Positions 1 through 8,990 of a stretch of DNA of 57,394 bases are shown piece after piece. Under the pieces are notes generated by a model, which worked only from the letters and a program-made list of their open reading frames with translations, did no database searches and had not been told where the DNA came from. The stretch is from Clostridiales bacterium. GTDB taxonomy: Bacteria > Bacillota > Clostridia > Christensenellales > Pumilibacteraceae. Location of the stretch: positions 1-57,394 of the forward strand of contig JAIEBI010000026.1 in assembly GCA_029070965.1 (NCBI GenBank), read 5' to 3'. The translations under genes were made by a program, and so were the position numbers. Numbering within the stretch: position 1 is the stretch's first letter; each line of letters starts with the position of its first letter.

Positions 1-1268
1 ATAATAACGTTGCCCATCGACTCGGCTTTTTCGCGCATGTACGGCACGCACATTTCCACTTCGGCGTAGCCGTTGATTACAGCCCACGCCTTTTCACGGC
101 AGGTCGAGTATCCGCACGCGCCGCAGTTAAGCTCGTCGGCTTCGCACTGCTTGCCCGTGCTTGCAAGCACCGCCCTTATTTCGTCCTCGGACGGTACTCG
201 GTCACCAGCTTTTTTGGGCTTGAACATTTTGGATATATCGGGATAATCGGGTACTACGTCGGCGGGTACGCTGCTTACGTAGTTGCGCACCTTGACGTTG
301 GCCTCCACACTGCCGCCCGCACGCCGGATAGAGCACGGACCGTTTACGCACGCGCTCTCGCACGCGTTTATCTCCAAAAATACGTGCTTGACGGACAGCA
401 AATCCTCTATGGCTTGGTCCAGCCTGTTTACGCCGTCCACCGCTATGTATTCGTAGCCGTCGGGGAACTCGTCGAACGACTTGATTATGCCGCGCGATAT
501 GGGATAATACTTGGCTTTGAGCGCGGGCTGCTCGGCAGTAGCCGCAACCTCGGCGGACGCTTTTGCACTCGCCTTTTCCGCCTGCTGTTTGGGCATGGCG
601 GGCGCGGGAGTATCAATTATTTCCACACCCTTTTGCGCGAGTATGGCGGCAAGCTCCTCAAATGTAAGCGCGCCCGATAGCACGCCGCTTTCCTTGGCTT
701 CCCGCTTTTTGGCTATGCACGGTCCAACGAAAACTATATCGGCGCCCTCGTAGCGCTTCTTTAAAATTTTGGCGTGCGCGACCATCGGCGAATCGACGGG
801 CGCGAGGTATTTGAGCGCGTCGTGGTGATACAGCTCGATAGCGCGGTTTACCGCGGGACATGCCGAAGTAATAAAGTTTTCGTACTTGCCCGAAGCGAGC
901 AGCTTTTTGTACTCGGCAGTTACCGCCGCCGCGCCCTCCGACGTTTCGAACGCGTCGTAAAAGCCTATGGCTTTGAGCGCCGCGCGCATCGGCTCGAACG
1001 AGCTAAGCCCGAACGACGCGACGAAAGCGGGCGCGACCGAAGCAATAACCTTATCGCTTTTTTGGAGCAGCCGAAGAATCGCATCCGAATCGTTGTGCAC
1101 GCTTTTTGCGTTTCGCGGACAAGCAACGGTGCAATGCCCGCATAGTATACAACGGCTCTCTATTATCTTGGCTTGACCGCCCTGCGCGTCGATAGCCTTG
1201 ACGGGACAAGCGCGCAAGCACTTGTAGCAATTTTTGCAGTTTGCCTTTTGAAAATCGAGATACAGCAT
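1..1268 (-). CDS. [FeFe]-hydrogenase-like protein, sensory (HydS-like) type, partial
   Basis: The open frame starts at ATG 1268 and runs off the left edge, so the C-terminus is missing. It opens with two 4Fe-4S motifs (C-x2-C-x2-C-x3-C at residues 11-21 and again near 40-51). An H-cluster-type domain follows: TSACP, then GPCIAKKR, then INACESACVNGPC. An Ala/Lys-rich linker separates the second and third motifs. A CGACGYSTC Fe-S domain (PF04060-like) follows near the window edge. Catalytic [FeFe] hydrogenases have TSCCP in the first motif. The TSACP form, with Ala at the proton-relay cysteine, is known from sensory group C/D enzymes, so I infer H2 or redox sensing rather than bulk catalysis. 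The upstream [2Fe-2S] gene ends 4 nt before this start and is probably co-transcribed. Confidence 0.8.
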   Translation of the reverse strand, partial: MLYLDFQKANCKNCYKCLRACPVKAIDAQGGQAKIIESRCILCGHCTVACPRNAKSVHNDSDAILRLLQKSDKVIASVAPAFVASFGLSSFEPMRAALKAIGFYDAFETSEGAAAVTAEYKKLLASGKYENFITSACPAVNRAIELYHHDALKYLAPVDSPMVAHAKILKKRYEGADIVFVGPCIAKKREAKESGVLSGALTFEELAAILAQKGVEIIDTPAPAMPKQQAEKASAKASAEVAATAEQPALKAKYYPISRGIIKSFDEFPDGYEYIAVDGVNRLDQAIEDLLSVKHVFLEINACESACVNGPCSIRRAGGSVEANVKVRNYVSSVPADVVPDYPDISKMFKPKKAGDRVPSEDEIRAVLASTGKQCEADELNCGACGYSTCREKAWAVINGYAEVEMCVPYMREKAESMGNVI

Positions 1269-1272
1269 GGCA

Positions 1273-1518
1273 CTATCCCAATAACGGCAAAATTTCGTCG
1301 TCGAACTTTTGTTCGGCGTTGGCGCCGTTTACGCCAAGTATGTAGTTGCCGTCGGCCTTGACTGCAACGCCGTCGCTGCACCTATTAAGGCAAAAGCAAG
1401 CGCGAAGCTCGATCTTGTCCGCCAAGCCGCGCTCGGCTATGAGCCGCTTGAACGTTTCTATAACGTCGTACGAGCCTTTAAGATGGCAGGAACTGCCTAC
1501 ACAAACACTTAGTATCAT
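1273..1518 (-). CDS. Thioredoxin-like [2Fe-2S] ferredoxin domain protein
   Basis: 81 residues, the size of a stand-alone thioredoxin-fold [2Fe-2S] domain like the C-terminal part of NuoE/HydA-associated proteins. The four expected cysteines are present as CVGSSC near the N-terminus and CFCLNRC in the middle. An SD (AGAGGA) lies before the ATG. It sits directly upstream of the hydrogenase-like gene, so it likely passes electrons to or from that protein. The physiological partner is inferred from position only. Confidence 0.8.
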   Translation of the reverse strand: MILSVCVGSSCHLKGSYDVIETFKRLIAERGLADKIELRACFCLNRCSDGVAVKADGNYILGVNGANAEQKFDDEILPLLG

Positions 1519-1528
1519 AAGAGTCCTC

Positions 1529-1695
1529 TGTAATGAAAGATTAGAATTTAATTCGGAATTATGAATTCGGAATTCGGAATTATTGATTAAAATGAAATTA
1601 CGGATTACGAGATGCGCTTATTAATTTAATAATGGCGCGTCAGCGCAATCCGTAATTCATAATTCTTAATTCTGCATTCTTAATTCTTAATTAGT
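1529..1695. repeat. AT-rich repeat block with inner inverted repeat
   Basis: The 172 bp gap between the [2Fe-2S] gene and the phosphotransferase gene has no gene. Its left part repeats AATTCGGAATT units; its right part carries the AATTCTTAATTCTGCATTC unit found again at about 14.97, 31.44 and 31.58 kb. Between them is a perfect 10-bp inverted repeat, ATTACGGATT / AATCCGTAAT. No clear promoter or terminator is visible. Confidence 0.7.
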
Positions 1696-2437
1696 ACAAG
1701 CAAACGTCCGCCCACTTGGCCAACATCTCGCGTTCCTGCGGTTTGCCCTTGACCATTTGGGACGCCGCGACGATGGGCAGCCAGTTTTGAACGTACTGCA
1801 ACGCAGTGTCCGACTTTTTGCAGAAGTTTTTAAGATAGAACTCCGCCGTTTTGGTGTCGCCCGCGAGCATGAATAACAAGTACGTACGCGCGGTGTCGGC
1901 GGAAGCGTTGCCGATGGTGGCATGCGACCAGTCGATTACGCACGCGTCGCCGCTTTCCGTTATAATAACGTTGGACGGGTTAAAGTCGCCGTGGCACAGC
2001 TTTTTGTGCTTGTGCATGCCGTCCAAGCGCATTTGAAGCTCGTAACGCGTGGTGGCGTCCAGTCCCGACAACTCTATCTTGCGCGTGAACTTGGCGTGCT
2101 GCTTGTTAAGCTCGGGCGCGGTAAGTCTGTGCATGGAAAGCTGAATATCGATGAGTTTAAGGATGTACTCCTCTTTCTTTTCGGGGTTTTCCTCTATCAT
2201 CTTGGCAAGCGACTTGCCCGCTACGTAATCCATTACGATAGCAAGCCTGCCGTCGTCCAAACGCTTTACCTCGTGTACCTTGGGCACGAACAAGCCGGTT
2301 TCCTCGACGCGCGTTTGGTTGAGAACTTCGTTGAATATATCCGACTTTTTGTAGTCGGCGGCAAACACCTTGTAGCAAAGGTCGCCTTCTCTGTAAACCG
2401 TTTTATTGGCACGGGTTGCGATTTCGGTTAATGCCAT
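1691..2437 (-). CDS. Aminoglycoside/choline-type phosphotransferase family protein
   Basis: 248 residues with a protein-kinase-like fold of the APH/ChoK class. It has the catalytic loop HGDFNPSN (residues 150-157) and a metal-binding DWS shortly after. The substrate cannot be told from sequence; relatives act on small molecules such as choline or aminoglycosides, and many are of unknown specificity. The start lies 2 bp past the adhE stop, and its SD (GGAGGG) lies within the last adhE codons, so translation is probably coupled to adhE. Confidence 0.75.
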   Translation of the reverse strand: MALTEIATRANKTVYREGDLCYKVFAADYKKSDIFNEVLNQTRVEETGLFVPKVHEVKRLDDGRLAIVMDYVAGKSLAKMIEENPEKKEEYILKLIDIQLSMHRLTAPELNKQHAKFTRKIELSGLDATTRYELQMRLDGMHKHKKLCHGDFNPSNVIITESGDACVIDWSHATIGNASADTARTYLLFMLAGDTKTAEFYLKNFCKKSDTALQYVQNWLPIVAASQMVKGKPQEREMLAKWADVCLY

Positions 2438-2439
2438 AA

Positions 2440-5040
2440 TTATTTACCCTCCTTTCCGTAGTAAGCGTTAAGATACATTTGCTTGATTTCGGCAATCATC
2501 GGATAGCGCGGGTTGGCGCCTGTGCACTGATCGTCGAATGCGTCGCGGCTCATTTGGTCGAGCGTCTTTAAGAACTGCTCTTCGGGTACGCCTGCGTCCT
2601 TAATGGTTGCGGGCAAGCCCACTTCCTTGCGCAGATCTTCAAGCTTAGTAATAAGCTTTTCAAACTTCTCCTCGTCGGTCTTGCCCTTGATGCCTACCGA
2701 TTCGGCAACGTCGGCATAGCGGCGCAAGCACACGGGGTGATCGTATTGCGGGAAGGTGCCTATCTTGGTGGGAGCCTCGACGGCGTTAAAGCGCATAACC
2801 TCGGGAAGAAGCAACGCGTTTGCCATGCCGTGCGGCAAGTGGTGGAATGAACCGAGCTTGTGCGCCATAGAGTGGCAAATGCCGAGGAAAGCGTTTGCAA
2901 ACGCCATACCCGCCATAGTAGCGGCGTTGGCCATTTTTGCGCGAGCAACCTCGTCCGAGCCGTTTTTGTACGCAGTCGGCAGATAATCGAATATCATCTT
3001 GATAGCTTCCTTGGCAATGCCGTCGGTGTACTCACTGGACATTACGGACGCAATAGCTTCTAACGAGTGGACCATAGCGTCGTAGCCGGAGTTGGCGGTA
3101 AGTCCCTTGGGAATGCTCATCATAAGCGCGGGATCGCAAATAGCCATTTTGGGCAAAAGCTCATAGTCGGCAATCGGGTATTTCATGCCCGTCGATTCGT
3201 CGGTGATAACTGCGAACGGAGTGACCTCGGAGCCGGTACCCGCAGTGGTCGTAATAGCTACAAAGTACGCCTTGTCGCCCATCTTGGGGAACTTGTATAC
3301 GCGCTTTCTGATATCCATAAAGCGCATTGCTAAATCCTCAAAGTCGACCTCGGGATGCTCGTACAGCACCCACATGATCTTGCCCGCGTCAAGCGCCGAG
3401 CCGCCGCCGAGCGCTACGATAGCGTCGGGTTCGAACGAGCGCATAGCCTCCGCGCCCTTCTTTGCCGAAGCGAGCGTCGGGTCGGGCTGAACGTCGCTGA
3501 ACGTGGTGTTTACTATGCCCATCTCGTTGAGCCTGTCGCTTACGAGCTTGGAAAATCCGCTCTTGAACAAGAACTCGTCGGTGACTATAAACACACGTTT
3601 TTTGCCCATTTCTTTAAGCTCTTGCAAAGCGACGGGCATACAGCCTTTTTTGAAGTAAACCTTTTCCGGCGCGCGGAACCACAGCATATTCTCTCTCCTT
3701 TTTGCTACTGTCTTGTAGTTTAACAAGTGCTTGACCGACACGTTTTCCGATACGGAGTTGCCGCCCCACGACCCGCAACCGAGCGTGAGCGACGGAAGAA
3801 GCTTAAAGTTGTAAATATCGCCGATACCGCCTTGCGCCGCGGGCGTGTTTACAAGTATGCGGCAGGTCTTCATCAGGTCGCCGAAGCGCGCAATCTTGTC
3901 CTTAGCCGAATACTCATTGGCGTAAATGACGGACGTATGACCGTAGCCGCCGTCGGCAACGAGCTTTTCCGCCTTTTTGAGCGCGTCTTCAAAGTCCTCC
4001 GCCTTGTACATTGCAAGCACGGGCGAAAGCTTTTCATGCGCAAACGGCTCGGCAAGCTCGACGGACGTTACCTCGCCCACCAATATCCTCGCAGTTTGCG
4101 GTACTTCGAATCCGCAAAGCTTTGCAATCGTCGGCGCGGACTGACCAACTATCTTGGCGTTGACCGAGCCGTTTATAAGTATAGTGCCGCGGACTTTGTC
4201 CGTTTCCTGATCGTTGAGGAAATACGCACCGCGGTATGCCAATTCTTTTTTGAACGCGTCGTATACGTCCTTCATTACGATAACAGACTGCTCGGACGCG
4301 CAAATCATACCGTTGTCGAACGATTTGCTGTGCAGTACGGATGACGCCGCAAGCTCGATATTAGCCGAGCTGTCTATAATGACGGGAGTATTGCCGGGAC
4401 CTACGCCTACCGCGGGCTTGCCGGAGCTGTACGCCGCACTCACCATGCCGGGGCCGCCTGTCGCCAAAATAAGGTCGCAGCCGCCCATGACCGCGCCGGA
4501 CAGCGCAACGCTCGGCACGTCTATCCAGCCGATAATGCCCTCGGGCGCGCCCGCCTTGACGGCAGCGTCAAGTATAACCTTTGCCGCCGCAATCGTGCAG
4601 TTCTTTGCGCGCGGGTGCGGCGAGAATATAAGACCGTTTCTCGTCTTTAACGCGAGAAGCGCTTTGAATATTGCCGTGGACGTAGGATTAGTTGTGGGAA
4701 CGATAGCCGCAATAACGCCTACCGGCTCCGCCAAAACTTCCACTCCGTACGAGTCGTCGCGGCTTACCACGTCACAGGTTTTAATATCGCGGTACGCGTT
4801 GTAAATGTATTCCGCGGCGTAGTGGTTCTTTATAACCTTGTCTTCCACAATGCCCATGCCTGTTTCGGTAACAGCCATTTCCGCAAGGTCGAGCCTTACT
4901 TTGTCGGCGGCGGTAGCGGCGGCCAAAAAGATTTTGTCCACCTGCTCCTGAGTGTACGTGGAGTACTTGACTTGCGCTTCCCTAACGCGCTTGATCAGCG
5001 CTTTAAGCGACTGTTCGTCTTGTACAATGAGTTCGTCCAT
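2440..5040 (-). CDS. adhE: Bifunctional acetaldehyde-CoA / alcohol dehydrogenase
   Basis: 866 residues, the usual AdhE length. The N-terminal half is an acylating aldehyde dehydrogenase that reduces acetyl-CoA to acetaldehyde, with the catalytic Cys in GMICASEQ near residue 245. The C-terminal half, from about residue 450, is an iron-dependent alcohol dehydrogenase with GGGSALDAGK and the metal-binding histidines in CHSMAHKLGSFHHLPHG. It regenerates NAD+ during ethanol fermentation and the family forms filaments (spirosomes). I chose the ATG at 5040 because a strong SD (GGAGGT) lies just before it; an upstream in-frame Met has none. The promoter ahead is fully consensus. Confidence 0.97.
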   Translation of the reverse strand: MDELIVQDEQSLKALIKRVREAQVKYSTYTQEQVDKIFLAAATAADKVRLDLAEMAVTETGMGIVEDKVIKNHYAAEYIYNAYRDIKTCDVVSRDDSYGVEVLAEPVGVIAAIVPTTNPTSTAIFKALLALKTRNGLIFSPHPRAKNCTIAAAKVILDAAVKAGAPEGIIGWIDVPSVALSGAVMGGCDLILATGGPGMVSAAYSSGKPAVGVGPGNTPVIIDSSANIELAASSVLHSKSFDNGMICASEQSVIVMKDVYDAFKKELAYRGAYFLNDQETDKVRGTILINGSVNAKIVGQSAPTIAKLCGFEVPQTARILVGEVTSVELAEPFAHEKLSPVLAMYKAEDFEDALKKAEKLVADGGYGHTSVIYANEYSAKDKIARFGDLMKTCRILVNTPAAQGGIGDIYNFKLLPSLTLGCGSWGGNSVSENVSVKHLLNYKTVAKRRENMLWFRAPEKVYFKKGCMPVALQELKEMGKKRVFIVTDEFLFKSGFSKLVSDRLNEMGIVNTTFSDVQPDPTLASAKKGAEAMRSFEPDAIVALGGGSALDAGKIMWVLYEHPEVDFEDLAMRFMDIRKRVYKFPKMGDKAYFVAITTTAGTGSEVTPFAVITDESTGMKYPIADYELLPKMAICDPALMMSIPKGLTANSGYDAMVHSLEAIASVMSSEYTDGIAKEAIKMIFDYLPTAYKNGSDEVARAKMANAATMAGMAFANAFLGICHSMAHKLGSFHHLPHGMANALLLPEVMRFNAVEAPTKIGTFPQYDHPVCLRRYADVAESVGIKGKTDEEKFEKLITKLEDLRKEVGLPATIKDAGVPEEQFLKTLDQMSRDAFDDQCTGANPRYPMIAEIKQMYLNAYYGKEGK

Positions 5041-5088
5041 AATACCTCCAAAAATGTTTAGCCGTGCAAGCAAAAATCGCACGTATAC

Positions 5089-5117
5089 ATTATATTATAT
5101 TTGCGTTCGCTTGTCAA
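5089..5117 (-). promoter_or_regulatory. Consensus sigma-A promoter of adhE
   Basis: On the minus strand TTGACA (5117-5112), a 17-bp spacer and TATAAT (5094-5089) match the consensus exactly. The leader to the adhE start is about 40 nt. I see no Rex-type palindrome next to it. Confidence 0.9.
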
Positions 5118-5186
5118 GAAGGATTTGGCAACTATTGCAAACAAAAAAATATTTGACAAATCAATTATGTATTTTAATATTTACTA

Positions 5187-5215
5187 TTGCTTTTTGCCCA
5201 CCTTTATGCTACAAT
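5187..5215 (+). promoter_or_regulatory. Promoter giving a leaderless aldo/keto reductase mRNA
   Basis: TTGCTT (5187-5192), 17 bp, then TACAAT (5210-5215) with an upstream TG, an extended -10. The ATG at 5222 is 6 nt past the -10, where transcription should start. No SD is present. A second possible promoter, TTGACA (5153-5158) and TAATAT (5175-5180), would give a 35-nt leader without an SD. Confidence 0.7.
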
Positions 5216-5221
5216 GATTTT

Positions 5222-6157
5222 ATGGATTATAAAAGTATAGGCGGAATAAACTGTTCGTTGCTCGCTTTGGGCAGTATGCGCATTGCAAATAAACTGCCGG
5301 GCGAAAACGAGCGGCTTGTTCGCCTTGCGCTCGATATGGGTATAAACACGTTCGACCACGCCGATATCTACGGCGGCGGCGCGTGCGAGGAAATTTACGG
5401 CAAAATCATAGCGGCAAATAAAGGCATGCGGGATAAAATGGTGCTTCAAACCAAGTGCGGCATTCGCGGCGGTTGGTACGATTTGAGCTATGACCATATT
5501 ATAGAGAGCGTGAACGACTCGCTTAAACGCCTTAACACCGACTATATAGACATTTTGCTACTGCACCGCCCCGACACGCTTATGCGCCCCGAGCAAATCG
5601 CAAAAGCGTTTGACGAGCTGGAAAAATCGGGCAAGGTGCGCGTGTTCGGCGTAAGCAATTTTTCGGCGGCGCAAATAGATTACCTGCAAAGCGCGTTAAG
5701 CCAAAAACTGCAAGTAAATCAGCTGCAAATGAGCGCGGCGTATTGTCCTATCATTGACAGCGGAATAAACGCCAACGTGGCGGGTTCATGCGACCGCGCG
5801 GACGGAATGTTGGAATACTGCCGCAAGAATAACATAACCATTCAGACCTACGGTACAATGCAATGCTCCTTCACCGACGAAACGGGATATTATTACAGCG
5901 GCGCGTTTTTGACCCCGCATGCCAAAAAGAAGTATTTTGCGCTCAACTTTATGTTGGAAGGATTGGCGCAAAAATACAATACAACGCCCGAGGCGGTAGC
6001 TATTGCATGGATACTGCACCACCCCGCAGGTATGCAAGCGGTTATCGGAACCACGCTCGACAAGCACCTAAAACTTTATCAAGGCTGCTGCGACGTGCCG
6101 CTCACCGATTACGAATGGTACAAAATTTACGAATCGGCAGGACACACATTGCCGTAA
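5222..6157 (+). CDS. Aldo/keto reductase
   Basis: 311 residues, standard for the family. NAD(P)H-dependent carbonyl reductase with a TIM-barrel fold. The catalytic set is visible: Asp-Tyr region HADIYGG, Lys in LQTKCG and His in LLLHRPD. The spacing resembles YcsN-type bacterial reductases, and the substrate is unknown. The start is placed at 5222 because the frame upstream overlaps the promoter; initiation looks leaderless. A small membrane protein gene follows 30 bp later. Confidence 0.9.
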   Translation: MDYKSIGGINCSLLALGSMRIANKLPGENERLVRLALDMGINTFDHADIYGGGACEEIYGKIIAANKGMRDKMVLQTKCGIRGGWYDLSYDHIIESVNDSLKRLNTDYIDILLLHRPDTLMRPEQIAKAFDELEKSGKVRVFGVSNFSAAQIDYLQSALSQKLQVNQLQMSAAYCPIIDSGINANVAGSCDRADGMLEYCRKNNITIQTYGTMQCSFTDETGYYYSGAFLTPHAKKKYFALNFMLEGLAQKYNTTPEAVAIAWILHHPAGMQAVIGTTLDKHLKLYQGCCDVPLTDYEWYKIYESAGHTLP

Positions 6158-6187
6158 AGTGTTACCTATAAATACAGGAAAAATATT

Positions 6188-6610
6188 ATGAGTTCGATTG
6201 AATGTGCATTGAGCTGGCTTTCCCTACTGCAAAAGCCGCGCACAAAATTTCAAGATATTTGCGCCCACCCCGACGAAAAAGCGACAACCGCATACTTCGG
6301 AATAAGCGCGATAATAGCAAGCGTGATATCGTGCGGGCTGATTTTGCTGTGCGTATGGGGAATTACCGCGCTTGCCGTCGGCGCAAGCGGCGCGAGCCTA
6401 AACGTAACGTTACGATGGGCGCTTGTCGTACTGCTTGCGATTTGCGCGCTGTTCTTGCTTGCCGAATACATTTTCGGCGGAGGTATGTGCGCGGTGTATC
6501 AAATTCGCTGCAACCGCCGCCCTATCTCCTTTTTAGCGCTAGCGGTGTTTGTTTTGACTACGGGCGCAATGATAGTCGGAATTATATTTATAGTCAAAGC
6601 AACAGCATAA
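6188..6610 (+). CDS. Small membrane protein of unknown function
   Basis: 140 residues. A short cytoplasmic N-terminus is followed by three hydrophobic stretches, at about residues 36-62, 76-96 and 112-137, each long enough to span the membrane. I recognise no family. A modest SD (CAGGAAA) lies before the ATG, and the gene lies 30 bp behind the aldo/keto reductase, so the two probably share a transcript that ends at the hairpin near 6641. Confidence 0.6.
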   Translation: MSSIECALSWLSLLQKPRTKFQDICAHPDEKATTAYFGISAIIASVISCGLILLCVWGITALAVGASGASLNVTLRWALVVLLAICALFLLAEYIFGGGMCAVYQIRCNRRPISFLALAVFVLTTGAMIVGIIFIVKATA

Positions 6611-6640
6611 AACGTAAACAATACATATACGCTCAACATA

Positions 6641-6671
6641 AAACGCCGCGTCACTGTGACACGGCGTTTTT
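6641..6671. terminator. Bidirectional intrinsic terminator
   Basis: Stem AAACGCCGCGTCA / TGACACGGCGTTT with a 3-nt loop and one mismatch, followed by a T-run on both strands. It separates the converging membrane-protein gene (+) and galT (-). Confidence 0.85.
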
Positions 6672-6687
6672 GCTTGCATTATTTATA

Positions 6688-8094
6688 TTACATTTGACGA
6701 ATATCGAGGCTGGTAAGGAATTGCTCCAAGCTGGCGGGATCGATCGATGTGGAAGCGAGGATCTTTTCGCAAACCAAATCCACCTCGTCGTGAATATTGA
6801 GCTTGGCTTCCAGCTTGCTCACAGTGCCGCCCTGCGCTTTTAACAGGCGTTCAACCGTCTTTGCAAGCGGAATTTTGGTTTCCTTGTCGTAGGGCAGCGT
6901 GCCGTTCAAATACAGCTGTGCGGTTTTAAGCTGTTCGGACAATTTGTTAGGCAGTACGAAATAGCCTAAAATGTCGGTTATTGAAAGGGCGTCCGCTTTG
7001 ATTTCCTCGTAGTCTGCGGCCATGCGCGGGCGTTTAAGCCCCGCCGAGCGTAGCACTACGTCAAAGCAGTATTTGCCGTTAAGCTTGCGGCAAACAAGGC
7101 TGACAAAGTTTTTGGTGCCGTCGTTTACTATGCGCTCGTCGGAATAATTTTTCCACGCTGTTATCAGCTTGTCGGCAAACTCCGTAACCTTTTCAAAGTT
7201 GGAGTGCGCAAACCTGATTACCGTGGAATACCAGTCCACCGTGCCCATTTCTAAATACGGATACTCCTGCGATTTAAGTCGCGCCTTGTACCCCTGTTTG
7301 AGCATAGGCGTGGTGCGGAAGCCCGTTTTGAAATGCTCGTGCTTGGTGTTAAGCGCGCCGCCGTTTTCGGAAATAGAATCACAGCCAACAAAGCCGTCCG
7401 CGCCGATAAAGTCGGCAGCGTTGGCTAACTTTCTAACCGTGTCCAAGCCTTCTTTCATCGGAGTATGCTCGGCGTTTACCAGCACGCCGTGCTTGTCGAA
7501 ATATTGGTGACGGGAGTAGCAGTAAGTCCAGTCCTCGCCCGCAATATCGCAAGACACCGTACGCATATTGGCGCGCGCGCCGAATCCCTCGTTTTCGCGG
7601 CACAGCGGGCATTTGGGATACTTGTCCGTCTTTGCCTGTGGCATAACGTTGATGATGATTTCGATTTTGCTTTTAAGCTCTTTAGCTTCCCAGCGGTCGT
7701 TTTTGGCGCACTCGTCGGGATCGACGTACCCGCTCTTTACCGAATAGTCGTACAAAAAGTCGAACGCCTTTTGCTTATTTACCGAATACGTATCGGAAAA
7801 CAGGTCGTTCACCTCGGACGGTTTGAGCATTATAGCGTCCATAATTTCGGCTTTGAGCTGCTGCACTCCGTCCGCGCCGACAATGTTTTGCTCGGTAGCG
7901 TACTGCAACAGCGGCGCGATAAGCTTGTTAGGATTGGTAGCCGCATCAACCTCCTCGGTGGGCTCCGTCGGCATAAAGTCGGCTATTTTGAGAAGCCTGC
8001 AAATGCGCCGCGCCGCCTGTGCGCAATCCAGCTCGTCCAGCAATAGACTGTTTTGTCCGTAAGCCAAAAGATTGGAAATTTCTTGATCTAACAT
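6688..8094 (-). CDS. galT: UDP-glucose--hexose-1-phosphate uridylyltransferase, class II
   Basis: 468 residues, against about 500 in Bacillus GalT. It belongs to the Firmicute class II family, unrelated in length to E. coli GalT. The N-terminal start (LLAYGQNSLL) and the block YPKCPLCRENEGFGAR are family hallmarks, and HEHFKTGFRTTPM matches the conserved HEHF segment. It exchanges UMP between UDP-glucose and galactose-1-phosphate in the Leloir pathway. No galK or galE is in the window. An SD (AAGGAG) precedes the start. It is the last gene of the ileS operon. Confidence 0.88.
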   Translation of the reverse strand: MLDQEISNLLAYGQNSLLLDELDCAQAARRICRLLKIADFMPTEPTEEVDAATNPNKLIAPLLQYATEQNIVGADGVQQLKAEIMDAIMLKPSEVNDLFSDTYSVNKQKAFDFLYDYSVKSGYVDPDECAKNDRWEAKELKSKIEIIINVMPQAKTDKYPKCPLCRENEGFGARANMRTVSCDIAGEDWTYCYSRHQYFDKHGVLVNAEHTPMKEGLDTVRKLANAADFIGADGFVGCDSISENGGALNTKHEHFKTGFRTTPMLKQGYKARLKSQEYPYLEMGTVDWYSTVIRFAHSNFEKVTEFADKLITAWKNYSDERIVNDGTKNFVSLVCRKLNGKYCFDVVLRSAGLKRPRMAADYEEIKADALSITDILGYFVLPNKLSEQLKTAQLYLNGTLPYDKETKIPLAKTVERLLKAQGGTVSKLEAKLNIHDEVDLVCEKILASTSIDPASLEQFLTSLDIRQM

Positions 8095-8135
8095 AATATA
8101 TTTCTCCTTGTTTATTTTAAGGTTGAGTGACTGAT

Positions 8136-8975
8136 TTAAAGCTTGTAATGATTGCCCTGCGGACGGACAATATCTATAAGATTTTCGGTGTCGAACTCAG
8201 TCCACGGGAATTCATCGGGCGGCAGCGCCAAAAACCTGAGCTTTTCGCCCGTTACTGGATGAGCAAAGGTCAGCTTGTACGCCCACAACGCGAGGTGCGG
8301 ACTTTTAACCAGCTTGTCGCCGCCGTACTTGACGTCGCCCACAATAGGACATGACAGCGCCTTTAACTGCACGCGCGCTTGGTGCGACCTGCCGGTAATA
8401 AGGTTGACCGACACAAGCGACAATCCGTCGCGCTCGTCCAATATCTTAATGTCCGACTCGGCCTTTTTAGCGCCTTCCAGCGTCGACGGCACTACCGTTA
8501 CCATATTGGTCTTTTCGTCCTTGGCAAGATAGTGTTCTATTTTGCCCTCGCGGGACGGTCTGCCGTTTACCACGGCAAGATATGTCTTTTCAAACTCGCC
8601 GTCAGTATCGCGTATTTGTTCGCACAGCCGCGACGCCGCCTTGCTCGTTTTTGCAAAAACCATTACGCCGCCGGTAGGTCGGTCGAGGCGGTGAACCATG
8701 CCGAGATACGCGTTGCCCGCTTTGTTGTACTTTTCCACCAAATACTTTTTAAGCATGGTCAGCAAATCGGTATCGCCGCTGCTATCGCCCTGCGTAGGCA
8801 CGTTTTGCGGTTTTAAAACAACCAGCAAATGATTGTCCTCGTACAAAACGGAAACGCCGTCGGGCTCGGCTTGCGCGTCCTCGTCCTTGCGTTTGCGCAC
8901 GACGTCCTTGACGTCCAAGCGCAGTTTGATTTTTGTGGCGGGCTTGCCGCCGTTTTTCGTGTTCTCGTTATCCAC
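8136..8975 (-). CDS. RluA-family pseudouridine synthase
   Basis: 279 residues. It has the RluA motif II HRLDRPTGGVMVFAKT with the catalytic Asp, and the downstream LITGRSHQARVQL block of the family. It isomerises uridine to pseudouridine in rRNA or tRNA; the target is not deducible. The start codon is GTG (8975), preceded by CGGAG. A Lys/Arg-rich N-terminal 45 residues replaces the S4 domain found in many relatives. Confidence 0.9.
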   Translation of the reverse strand: MDNENTKNGGKPATKIKLRLDVKDVVRKRKDEDAQAEPDGVSVLYEDNHLLVVLKPQNVPTQGDSSGDTDLLTMLKKYLVEKYNKAGNAYLGMVHRLDRPTGGVMVFAKTSKAASRLCEQIRDTDGEFEKTYLAVVNGRPSREGKIEHYLAKDEKTNMVTVVPSTLEGAKKAESDIKILDERDGLSLVSVNLITGRSHQARVQLKALSCPIVGDVKYGGDKLVKSPHLALWAYKLTFAHPVTGEKLRFLALPPDEFPWTEFDTENLIDIVRPQGNHYKL

Positions 8976-8990
8976 GGTTTCTCCGAAAAT

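Noticed and set aside
384-1145. Plus-strand ORFs opposite the hydrogenase-like gene
   Set aside because: They are shadows of the minus-strand gene, whose iron-sulfur and H-cluster motifs are unambiguous.
5050-5160. Rex operator upstream of adhE
   Set aside because: No TTGTGAAATATTTCACAA-like palindrome could be found between adhE and the aldo/keto reductase gene.
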